Source of the DNA: Betaproteobacteria bacterium
GTDB taxonomy: Bacteria; Pseudomonadota; Gammaproteobacteria; Burkholderiales; Burkholderiaceae_E
Length of the DNA: 51,454 bases
NCBI GenBank assembly: GCA_018970865.1
Contig: JAGWVN010000015.1
Span: forward strand, 1-51,454
Reading direction: 5' to 3'
Shown: piece by piece, positions 27,029 through 34,699 of the stretch
Layout of the letters: each line of letters begins with the position of its first letter
Position numbering within the stretch: the stretch's first letter is position 1
Program-made: the position numbers and the translations under genes
The notes under the pieces: generated by a model
Told to the model about the DNA's origin: nothing
The model's input: the letters and a program-made list of their open reading frames with translations, nothing else
The model's database searches: none

Positions 27029-28861
27029 TCACGCCGCGTCGGCTGGCGCGGCCATCAGCTGGCGGATTTCCTCCTCATCGAGCGTCTCGCGCTCGACCAG
27101 CGCCGCGGCGCAGCGATCGAGCATCGCCCGCCGCTCCTTCAGCACCTCGGTGGCCCGGTTGAAGGCGGTTTCCACGATGGCGCGCACCGCTTCGTCGATG
27201 CGCCGGGCGGTCTCCGGGCTGGCCATCGCGGCGCCGGGATTGCCGATGTCCGGCAGGGGCAGGAAGCGTGGCAACGGCGCCGCGTAGGCCACGCAACCCA
27301 GCGTCTCGTCCATGCCGTAGCGCATCACCATGTCGCGCGCGATGTCGGTCGCCCTGGCGATGTCGTCGGCCGCGCCGGTGGAGATCTCGCCGAAGACCAG
27401 CCTTTCGGCGGCGCGACCGCCCATCAGCACCGTGATGCGGTTGACCAGCTCGCTGCGGCTCGCGAGATGGCGGTCCTCGCCGGGCCGCTGCAGCGTGTAG
27501 CCGAGCGCGCCCACGCCATGCGGCACGATCGACACCTTGTGGATGCGGTCGGCGCCGGGCATGGCCAGCGCGGTGATCGCGTGACCCATCTCGTGCCAGG
27601 CCACCGTGCGGCGCTCCGCGAGGCCCAGCACGCGGTGGCGCCGTTCGATGCCGGCCACGATGCGCTCGAAGGCGGCGGTGAAGTCGGGCAGTTCCACCGC
27701 CTGCGCGCGCCGTCGGGTGGCGCACAGCGCCGCCTCGTTGACCAGGTTGGCGAGGTCGGCGCCGGCCAGCCCGGTGGTGAGCGCGGCGATCGCATCCAGG
27801 TCCACGCCCGCGGCCATGCGCACCTTCGCGGCGTGCACCCGCAGGATGGCCAGCCGTCCGGCGCGGTCGGGGCGGTCGACCAGCACCTGCCGGTCGAAGC
27901 GGCCGGCGCGCAGCAGCGCCGGGTCGAGGATCTCCGGGCGGTTGGTCGCGGCCAGCAGCACCACGCCCACGCCCGGATCGAAGCCGTCGAGTTCCACCAG
28001 CAGCTGGTTCAGGGTCTGCTCTCGTTCGTCGTGCCCGCCGGCGCCGGTGAAGGCCGAGCGCGCCTTGCCCAGCGCGTCGAGTTCGTCGATGAAGATGATC
28101 GCCGGCGCGTGGCTGCGCGCCTGCTCGAAGAGGTCGCGCACCCGGGCCGCGCCCACGCCCACGAAGAGTTCGATGAATTCCGACCCGCTGATCGAGAAGA
28201 AGGCCACGCCGGCCTCGCCCGCCACCGCCCGCGCGAGCAGGGTCTTGCCGGTGCCGGTGGGGCCCATCAGCAGGATGCCCTTGGGCACGCGCGCCCCGAG
28301 CCGGCCGTGCTCGGCGGGGTTCTTCAGGAAGTCCACCACCTCCTGCAGCTCGGCCTTGGCCTCGTCCACGCCGGCCACATCGGCGAATCGCACGCCGGTG
28401 CGGGTCTCCATGTAGACCCGCGCCCGGCTGCGGCCGATGCCCAGCAGCCCGCCGCCGGCGCCCATCTTCTCCGAGAGCCGGCGGCTGACCAGGTACCACA
28501 GGCCGAAGAAGATCGCGCTCGGCAGCAGCCAGGAAAGCAGATCGCGCAGCCAGGTCGGCTCGACCACCCGGCGATAGCTCACGCCGTGTCCCTGCAGCCG
28601 CTCGGCGAGCGCCGGCTCCACCCGCGTGGCGATGATCAGGCGGCGGCCCTGCGCGTCGGGCGCGTTGAGCCGGGCGGTGAGCAGCTGCTCGCCGATCACC
28701 ACCTCCGCCACGCGGCCCTCGCGCAGCGCGTCTTCGAATTCGCTGTAGGCCACCAGGGCCGAGGGGCCGGCATCCGGCCACCAGGTCCGCTGCGCCAGCA
28801 GCGCGGCCAGCGCCACGCCCACGGCCAGATAGCCGATCCATTGCCCGGTCCTGCGTGCCAT
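27029..28861 (-). CDS. Second FtsH-type AAA+ zinc metalloprotease
   Basis: 610 aa from ATG 28861 ([15 protein letters not shown]) with an AGGGGAG site. Two TM segments lie at about 9-24 and 111-126, Walker A GPTGTGKT at 200-207, [20 protein letters not shown] and LRAGRFDRQ. The zinc site is H423-E-M-G-H427 with the [16 protein letters not shown] third-ligand region. It ends without the Gly/Pro tail of FtsH1 and its periplasmic part is divergent, so substrates or localisation differ. It is not linked to rlmE/folP. It diverges from cfa over 254 bp and is convergent with the Crp/Fnr gene. Confidence 0.95.
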   Translation of the reverse strand: MARRTGQWIGYLAVGVALAALLAQRTWWPDAGPSALVAYSEFEDALREGRVAEVVIGEQLLTARLNAPDAQGRRLIIATRVEPALAERLQGHGVSYRRVVEPTWLRDLLSWLLPSAIFFGLWYLVSRRLSEKMGAGGGLLGIGRSRARVYMETRTGVRFADVAGVDEAKAELQEVVDFLKNPAEHGRLGARVPKGILLMGPTGTGKTLLARAVAGEAGVAFFSISGSEFIELFVGVGAARVRDLFEQARSHAPAIIFIDELDALGKARSAFTGAGGHDEREQTLNQLLVELDGFDPGVGVVLLAATNRPEILDPALLRAGRFDRQVLVDRPDRAGRLAILRVHAAKVRMAAGVDLDAIAALTTGLAGADLANLVNEAALCATRRRAQAVELPDFTAAFERIVAGIERRHRVLGLAERRTVAWHEMGHAITALAMPGADRIHKVSIVPHGVGALGYTLQRPGEDRHLASRSELVNRITVLMGGRAAERLVFGEISTGAADDIARATDIARDMVMRYGMDETLGCVAYAAPLPRFLPLPDIGNPGAAMASPETARRIDEAVRAIVETAFNRATEVLKERRAMLDRCAAALVERETLDEEEIRQLMAAPADAA

Positions 28862-29087
28862 CGGCGCTCCCCTGCCGGCCGGGTCGCCGGCCGGTGCCGG
28901 CGCGCGCCCGGCCGTCGTGAGCCGATCGGAGCACGCGCGGCGCGACGCCGGCTTGATGCCGGTCATCGCAGCCGTGATCGCGCGGGTGAGGGCGGTGCGA
29001 TGCCCCCGGTGCTTGAGCGGGCGCAGCGGCGGGCGGCACACTGGGGCCTAGCCTTCAAGGCTTCCTGGCTCGACCCGTCCGCGTCCG

Positions 29088-29102
29088 GACCGCTCCGCGG
29101 TC
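29088..29102 (+). other. Small hairpin immediately upstream of the cfa ribosome site
   Basis: GACCGC-TCC-GCGGTC forms a 6-bp perfect stem with a 3-nt loop. It ends directly before AGAGGAG (29103-29109), the ribosome-binding site of the gene at 29116. It could influence translation initiation; this is only structural inference. Confidence 0.4.
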
Positions 29103-29115
29103 AGAGGAGTCCGAC

Positions 29116-30432
29116 ATGGATACTGCGCTCCTGCTCACCCCCGGCCGCATCGGCCGGGTGGCCCAGGCCCGTCTGGCCGCGCTCTCGACGCCGCTCTCGC
29201 TCGAGTGGCCCGGCGGCCGCGCAGGCCCGCCTGCGGCCCGGGTGCATCTGCGCCTGCGCGATCGTCGTCTGCTGGCCTCGCTCGCCCTCGGCAGGGTGGG
29301 CGAAGTGGCCGATGCCTATGTCGCCGGGCGGCTCGACATCGACGGCTCGCTGCGCGATCTCATGGCGGCGGCGGGCGAACTGGTCGGCGATCCGGTCGCC
29401 GACGGCGCGCGCCCCGGCTGGCGCGGCTGGCTGGCGGCGCTGCGGGCCCGGGCGGCGCGTCTTTCACTGCCGCGCGCCGAGCAGGTGCGCTTCCACTACG
29501 ACCTCGGCGACGACTTCTTCGCGCTCTGGCTGGACCCGCGGCGGGTGTACTCCTGCGCCTATTACGCCGAGCCCGATCTCGATCTGGCGCGGGCCCAGGA
29601 GGCCAAGCTCGAGCATGTCTGCCGCAAGCTGCGGCTGTCCCCCGGGCAGTGCCTGCTCGATGTCGGCGCCGGCTGGGGCGGTCTGCTGCTCTGGGCGGCC
29701 GAGCATCACGGCGTGTCGGCGGTGGGCATCACGCTCTCGCGCAACCAGCACGCCCATGTGCAAAGGCTGATCGAGGCCCGCGGCCTGCGCGGGCAGGTGG
29801 AGGTCCGGCTGCTCGACTTTCGCGAGTGGCCGGGCGACGAGCGCTTCGACCGCATCGCCTCCATCGGCATGTTCGAGCATGTCGGCGCGCGCCAGCTCGA
29901 CGCCTATTTCGCCGGGCTGCATGCCCGTCTGCGGCCGGGCGGCCTGGTGATGAACCACGGCATCACCGCCGGCGGCCTCGACAATCCGCAGCTCGGCGCC
30001 GGCATCGGCGACTTCATCGAGAAGCACATCTTTCCGGGGGGCGAGCTCTTCCATGTCTCGCGCGTGGCGGCCAGCCTCGCCCGGGGCGGCCTCGAGCTGC
30101 TCGATGTCGAGAACCTGCGCCCGCACTACGCGCGCACGCTGTGGGCCTGGGCCGACGGCCTGGAGTCGCGCCTGGCCGAGGCCCGCGCGATCGCCGGCGA
30201 GTCCACGGTGCGCGCCTATCGCATGTACCTGGCCGGCTGCGCCATGGCCTTCGAGCGCGGCTGGATCTCGCTGAACCAGCTGCTCGCCGCGCGCCCCGAC
30301 GGTCGCATCGAGCCGCCTGCCCACGGCGCCCTCGGCCTGCGGGGCGCGCAGTCGGCCTACCCCTTTCATCGCGGCTACATGTATCCGTCCGCGAGGCCCG
30401 TCGCGCCGTCCTCGCCCGCGCGCGGGGATTGA
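29116..30432 (+). CDS. cfa: Cyclopropane-fatty-acyl-phospholipid synthase (CFA synthase)
   Basis: 438-aa SAM-dependent enzyme that converts unsaturated membrane acyl chains to cyclopropane forms in stationary phase, acid or other stress. Start ATG 29116 with a good AGAGGAG. It has an N-terminal lipid-associated domain (about 15-110), then VRFHYDLGDDFFALWLDP, the SAM loop LLDVGAGWGGLLLWAAEHHG, GITLSRNQHAHV, FDRIASIGMFEHVG and LWAWADGLESRL near the end. It lies between ftsH2 (divergent) and the CheB-CheR fusion (66 bp on), so it belongs to the stress island by position. Its C-terminal 35 residues are Pro/Ala-rich and poorly conserved. Confidence 0.92.
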   Translation: MDTALLLTPGRIGRVAQARLAALSTPLSLEWPGGRAGPPAARVHLRLRDRRLLASLALGRVGEVADAYVAGRLDIDGSLRDLMAAAGELVGDPVADGARPGWRGWLAALRARAARLSLPRAEQVRFHYDLGDDFFALWLDPRRVYSCAYYAEPDLDLARAQEAKLEHVCRKLRLSPGQCLLDVGAGWGGLLLWAAEHHGVSAVGITLSRNQHAHVQRLIEARGLRGQVEVRLLDFREWPGDERFDRIASIGMFEHVGARQLDAYFAGLHARLRPGGLVMNHGITAGGLDNPQLGAGIGDFIEKHIFPGGELFHVSRVAASLARGGLELLDVENLRPHYARTLWAWADGLESRLAEARAIAGESTVRAYRMYLAGCAMAFERGWISLNQLLAARPDGRIEPPAHGALGLRGAQSAYPFHRGYMYPSARPVAPSSPARGD

Positions 30433-30498
30433 CGCCAGGCCTGATCCCGCGCCCAATGGCGCGTCCCCGGGCCGATCCGGTCTGCGGTCCGCCGCGCC

Positions 30499-33069
30499 AT
30501 GACTGCCGATCCCCCTTCATTCCCCGAGGTTCCCGCTGCCCGCGCGCCCGAGCCGGCCTCGCCGCAGGCCGTGGTGGCGGTGGCCTCCTCGGCCGGGGGG
30601 CTCGAGCCGCTCAGGCGGCTGGTGGCGGCCATTCCCCCGGCCGATCCGCTCGCCTGGGTGGTGTTCTCGCATCTCGATCCGGCCGGCGGCTCGATGCTCG
30701 TCAGCCTGCTGCAGCGGGCGACGGCGCTGCCGGTGGTGCAGGCGCACGACCGCATGCCGCTGCAGGCCGGTCGCGTCCATGTGATTCCGCCTAATGCGGC
30801 GCTCCTCTACGAGTCGGGCTGCCTGCGGGTGGTGTCGCCGGCCGATCTCCTCGATCGCCATCGTCCGGCCGACCGATTCTGCAGCTCGATCGCGCGCGCG
30901 CTCGGTTCGCGCGCCGTGGGCGTGGTGCTCTCGGGCAGCGGCGCCGACGGGGTGGCCGGCCTGTGCGCGATCCGCGCCGCGGGCGGCTTCACGCTCGCCC
31001 AGGATCCGGCCGACGCGCAGTTCGATCCCATGCCTTCGCAGGCCATCGCAGCCGGCTGCGTCGATCTGGTGGCCCTGCCGCAGGACATGCCGGCCCGCAT
31101 CCCCGCGCTGCTGGCTGCCGGCGCCGGCCCCGATCGCAGCCCGCCGGAGGCGCTCGACGCGGTGCTGCGGGTGCTGCGCGAGGGGGGCAACCACGACTTC
31201 TCCGAGTACCGCACCAGCACCCTGCAGCGGCGAATCGAGCGACGGATGGCGCTGCACGGCCTGCCCCGCCTGGCCGACTATGCCGAGCGGCTGCGCGGCA
31301 ATCCGAAGGAACGCGCGCTGCTCGAGCGTGAGCTGCTGATCGGCGTCACCGGCTTCTTTCGCGACACTCCGGTCTGGCAGGCCCTGCAGGCGCAGGTGCT
31401 GCCGGCGCTGATTGCCGAGGCCTCGCCGCAGCGACCCCTGCGCGCCTGGGTGGCGGGCTGCTCCACCGGCGAGGAAGCCTACTCGCTGGCCATCGTCCTG
31501 CACGAGCTGCTCCACCCCGTCGACGCGCCGCCGCGCGCGGGCGCGCCGCCGGTGCAGATCTTCGCCACCGACCTGTCCGAGGACGCGATCGTGCGGGCCC
31601 GGCGAGGCCTGTTCCCGGCGGCGATCACGCGCGAGGTCTCGCCGGCGCGCCTGCAGCGCCACTTCACCCGCGCGGGCGACGGCTGGCGGATCGGCAAGCC
31701 GGTGCGCGAGAGCGTGGTCTTCGCCACCCATGATCTTCTCGCCGATCCGCCCTTCACCCGGCTCGACCTGATCAGCTGCCGCAACCTGATGATCTACCTG
31801 ACGCTGCCGCTGCAGGAGCGCGTGCTGCCGCTGTTCCATTACGGGCTGCGGCCCGGCGGCGTGCTGCTGCTGGGCAGTTCCGAGTCGGTGGGGCGTGGCG
31901 CCGAACTGTTCGATCCGATCGATGCCCGTCTGCGCCTGTTTCGTCGCCGCCCCACGCCGGCCGCGCTGCCGGTGCCCGGGCTTCCGCTGCGTCCGCAGGA
32001 TCGGCCGACCGCTTCCAAGGAGACTGCCGTGTCAGATCCCGACACCCCGCCCGTCAACCTGCAGTCGCTCGCCGACCAGATGCTGCTGCACGAGCTCGCG
32101 CCGCCGGCGGTGCTGGTGAGCGCCGCCGGCGACATCCTCTACATCAACGGCCGCACCGGTCGCTGGCTCGAGCCGGCGGCCGGCAAGGCGAACTGGAACC
32201 TGCATGCGATGGCCCGACCGGGCATCCGGGAGCCCTTGTCCGCGGCGCTGACCCAGGCGGCCACGCAGGACGAGCCGGTGCGACTGTCCGGGCTGACGCC
32301 CACGGGCGACGCCAGCGCCCTGCCGGTGGATGTGCTGGTGCGCCGTCTGCGCGAACCGGCCGGCCTGGAAGGCACGCTGCTCGTGGTCTTCCTTGCGCAG
32401 CCCGCAGGCGCCGCGCTCGCCGCCTTGGCGCCGGTGGCGGGCGCTGCCCCGCCATCGGCTGGCGCGGATGCCGGTCAGGAGCTCACGCTCAGCCGCGAGC
32501 GCCTGCGCCTGATGCGCGACGAGGTGCGCAGCTCGCGCGAGGAACTGCAGGCCGCCAACGAGGAGCTGCAGTCGAGCAACGAGGAACTGCAGTCCACCAA
32601 CGAGGAGCTCACCAGCTCCAAGGAGGAGCTGCAGGCCATGAACGAGGAGCTGCACGCGGTCAATGCCGAGCTGCAGTCGCGGGTCGATGAGCTCTCGCTC
32701 GCGCGCAGCGACATGCGCAACCTGCTCGAGAGCCTGGACGTGGCCACGCTCTTTCTCGACGCCGACCTGAATGTGCGGCGCTACACCGAGCACGGTCGAC
32801 GCATCTTCCGCCTGCGCGAGGGCGACATCGGCCGGCCGATCGCCGAACTCAGCGGCACCCTCAGCTACCCCGAGCTCGGGGCCGATCTCGCCGCGGTTCT
32901 GCGCGAGCTCGTCCCGCGCGAGAAGGCCGTGCCCTCACGCGACGGGCGCTGGTACTCGGTACGCATCAGCCCGTATCGGGATGACGCCGGTCAGGCGCGC
33001 GGGGCGCTGGTCACCTGCCTGGACATCACCGCGGCCAAGCTGCTCGAGGCGCGGGTGCGCGGCGCCTGA
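30499..33069 (+). CDS. CheB-CheR-PAS fusion protein
   Basis: 856 aa. Residues 22-190 are a CheB methylesterase with S31, H58 and D150 in the expected positions (VASSAGG, FSHLDP, SGSGADGVAG). Residues about 205-475 are a CheR methyltransferase (LLIGVTGFFRD, WVAGCSTGEEAYSLA, IFATDLSEDAI, SCRNLMIYL). A PAS-like domain (535-640) follows. Next is a coiled coil of EELQxxN heptads (about 680-730), and then a second PAS/PAS_10 domain (about 735-850). There is no receiver domain or histidine kinase. No cheA, cheW or chemoreceptor gene lies nearby. Proteins of this plan are known but poorly understood, and probably do not act in classical chemotaxis. Confidence 0.9.
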   Translation: MTADPPSFPEVPAARAPEPASPQAVVAVASSAGGLEPLRRLVAAIPPADPLAWVVFSHLDPAGGSMLVSLLQRATALPVVQAHDRMPLQAGRVHVIPPNAALLYESGCLRVVSPADLLDRHRPADRFCSSIARALGSRAVGVVLSGSGADGVAGLCAIRAAGGFTLAQDPADAQFDPMPSQAIAAGCVDLVALPQDMPARIPALLAAGAGPDRSPPEALDAVLRVLREGGNHDFSEYRTSTLQRRIERRMALHGLPRLADYAERLRGNPKERALLERELLIGVTGFFRDTPVWQALQAQVLPALIAEASPQRPLRAWVAGCSTGEEAYSLAIVLHELLHPVDAPPRAGAPPVQIFATDLSEDAIVRARRGLFPAAITREVSPARLQRHFTRAGDGWRIGKPVRESVVFATHDLLADPPFTRLDLISCRNLMIYLTLPLQERVLPLFHYGLRPGGVLLLGSSESVGRGAELFDPIDARLRLFRRRPTPAALPVPGLPLRPQDRPTASKETAVSDPDTPPVNLQSLADQMLLHELAPPAVLVSAAGDILYINGRTGRWLEPAAGKANWNLHAMARPGIREPLSAALTQAATQDEPVRLSGLTPTGDASALPVDVLVRRLREPAGLEGTLLVVFLAQPAGAALAALAPVAGAAPPSAGADAGQELTLSRERLRLMRDEVRSSREELQAANEELQSSNEELQSTNEELTSSKEELQAMNEELHAVNAELQSRVDELSLARSDMRNLLESLDVATLFLDADLNVRRYTEHGRRIFRLREGDIGRPIAELSGTLSYPELGADLAAVLRELVPREKAVPSRDGRWYSVRISPYRDDAGQARGALVTCLDITAAKLLEARVRGA
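32539..32685 (+). repeat. Seven-copy 21-bp repeat encoding a coiled coil
   Basis: Inside the CheB-CheR gene, seven in-frame 21-bp units encode variants of EELQxxN (EELQAAN, EELQSSN, EELQSTN, EELTSSK, EELQAMN, EELHAVN, AELQSRV). They form a left-handed heptad coiled coil between two PAS domains, a likely signalling helix. Confidence 0.85.
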
Positions 33070-33128
33070 GCCGGGCGCGGATCCACGGCGCTGGCGCGGG
33101 GCATGGCGGCGTGGGGTCCGGACGCCAC

Positions 33129-33154
33129 CCGGCCTTGCGCTGGCGCAAGGCCGG
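33129..33154. terminator. Long perfect hairpin between the CheB-CheR and host-attachment genes
   Basis: An 11-bp perfect stem CCGGCCTTGCG (33129-33139) / CGCAAGGCCGG (33144-33154) has a CTGG loop, 59 bp after the CheB-CheR stop. No U-run follows, so it is either an atypical terminator or an mRNA-stabilising structure. The rest of this 167-bp gap shows nothing else. Confidence 0.42.
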
Positions 33155-33236
33155 GGCTCCGTCAGGGGCTCACCATCGCCCGGTGACGGGGCAGGCCCGC
33201 CGGCGGGCGGCGGGCCGTCCGGCGCGAGGATCGACG

Positions 33237-33704
33237 ATGACGAGCAAACATCCCTGGGCCCTGCTGGCCAACGCCTCGCGCGCGCGGCTCTTCGAGGTGG
33301 ACCGCGAGGCCGGTCGGCTGATCGAGCTGGAGGACTTCATCCATGCCGGCGGCCGGGCGCGCCCCTCCGATCTCGGCGAGGCGCGCGGCGGCCACACCCA
33401 GCGCGGCACCGGCGACGGCGGCAGCGGCGGCGCGGCGTTCGGCCCGCGCACCGACGCCCGCCACAAGGGACGCGAGCACTTCGCGCGCGAGCTGGCGGTC
33501 TACCTCGATGCCGCGCTGGCGCAGCACCGGTTCCAGCACCTGATGCTGCTGGCGTCCAACCCCTTCCTGGGCGAGCTGCGCGCGCACCTCGCGCCGGCCA
33601 CGGCCCGGGCGGTGCAGGTCTGCGAGCCGCTGGACATCGGCAGCCTCGAGGCGCCGGAACTTGCCCGTCGGGTGATGGCGCTGGCCGCGCAGCCCGCCAG
33701 CTGA
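33237..33704 (+). CDS. Host-attachment family protein (baeRF/Host_attach)
   Basis: 155 aa from ATG 33237 with GAGGA upstream. N-terminal WALLANASRARLFEVD and C-terminal HFARELAVYLDAAL, FQHLMLLASNPFLGELRAHL match the Host_attach family (first linked to Agrobacterium attachment), related to eRF1 domain 2/3-like folds. Its biochemical role is unclear; members often sit with stress and universal-stress genes. A Gly-rich insertion (about residues 47-68, GGHTQRGTGDGGSGG) is notable. It follows the CheB-CheR gene after a hairpin and is convergent with the alpha/beta-hydrolase. Confidence 0.85.
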   Translation: MTSKHPWALLANASRARLFEVDREAGRLIELEDFIHAGGRARPSDLGEARGGHTQRGTGDGGSGGAAFGPRTDARHKGREHFARELAVYLDAALAQHRFQHLMLLASNPFLGELRAHLAPATARAVQVCEPLDIGSLEAPELARRVMALAAQPAS

Positions 33705-33741
33705 CCGTCCGGCGCCGGGCCGGCGGCGCGGCGCCGATCGG

Positions 33742-34659
33742 TCAGCGCTGCGGCGTCGCGCCGCCCAGCTCCTCGCTGATCAGGCGCGCGATCAGGGCCG
33801 GGTCTTCCATGGGCAGGAAGTGGCTGTGACCGGCGAGGTGGATCTCGCGCCCGTCACGGAACTCGCCGACCAGACCCGGCCAGGTGGGCGAGAAGGAGTA
33901 GTCGAAGGGATTGCGATCGGGCGTGGGCAGCCGCGCCCGGATGATCAGCACCGGAATGCGCAGCGCCCGGATGCTCGCGTAAACCCCGGGATTGCCGCGC
34001 CCGGTCATGTAGACCCTGGCTTCGGTCTGCGGCGCGCAGGCGAGCTCCAGGCCCTCGCCGTCGGCGGCCGGCCGCAGGCCGTGCTCGCAGTAGTCGCGCA
34101 GCGCCTGCAGGTCGAAGGCGCTGTAGGGCGCCCGCGTGGCGAAGCGCTCGAGCATCGCGTCGACCGAGGCGAAGCGCGACTGGCGTCGCGCGGCCGGGTG
34201 CATGCCGCCGGGAAACACCGGCGGCGGGGCGTGATAGGCCTGCGGCTCGGCGATCACCGGGTCGAGGAGGATCAGTCGCGAGAAGCGGGCCGGATCGATC
34301 GCGGCTGCCTGCACCAGTCCGTGGGCGCCCATGCTGTGGCCGATGCCCACCGCGCCCTCCAGCCCCTGGGCCGCGGCAAAGCCGGCGATGTCCTTGCCGA
34401 ACACCGACCAGTGCTCGATCGGCGCGGGATCGCTGCGGCCGTGGCCGCGCTGCTCCAGCGCGATCAGGTGCCGCGCCGGCAGGTGGCCGATCATGCGGTC
34501 CCAGACCCGGCCGTGAAAACCGGTGGCATGGACGAGCAGCAGGCTGGGCGCCTGCCCGCGCCGCGCGGCGTGCCACTCGAAGTACGACAGCCCGATGCCC
34601 TCCACGGTCTGGCGGCCGGCAATCGGCTGCGCGGCGGTCGCATCGGCGTGGCTGATCAT
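33742..34659 (-). CDS. Alpha/beta-hydrolase
   Basis: 305 aa from ATG 34659 (MISHADATAAQPIAG); the longer frame is antisense of the kinase. It is a classical lipase-like fold with oxyanion loop VHATGFHG, LIALEQRGHGRSDPAP, nucleophile elbow IGHSMGAHGLV, and catalytic His in LAGHSHFLPMEDP. The acid residue is probably in the 235-260 region. Substrate unknown; the family includes epoxide hydrolases, haloperoxidases and esterases. It lies 40 bp after the PAS kinase on the same strand. Confidence 0.85.
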   Translation of the reverse strand: MISHADATAAQPIAGRQTVEGIGLSYFEWHAARRGQAPSLLLVHATGFHGRVWDRMIGHLPARHLIALEQRGHGRSDPAPIEHWSVFGKDIAGFAAAQGLEGAVGIGHSMGAHGLVQAAAIDPARFSRLILLDPVIAEPQAYHAPPPVFPGGMHPAARRQSRFASVDAMLERFATRAPYSAFDLQALRDYCEHGLRPAADGEGLELACAPQTEARVYMTGRGNPGVYASIRALRIPVLIIRARLPTPDRNPFDYSFSPTWPGLVGEFRDGREIHLAGHSHFLPMEDPALIARLISEELGGATPQR

Positions 34660-34699
34660 GAAGGCATTCCCGGAACTGCTGGCCACGCGCCGGCCGCGT

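Noticed and set aside
26465..29770. A 1101-codon plus-strand open frame
   Set aside because: It crosses the Crp/Fnr gene, the antisense of ftsH2 and part of cfa in wrong frames; no recognisable protein family appears.
22071..33704. A transmissible locus of quality control / heat resistance
   Set aside because: FtsH and CFA-type stress genes are present but ClpK, small heat-shock proteins, YfdX and similar hallmark genes are not, so I do not use that name.
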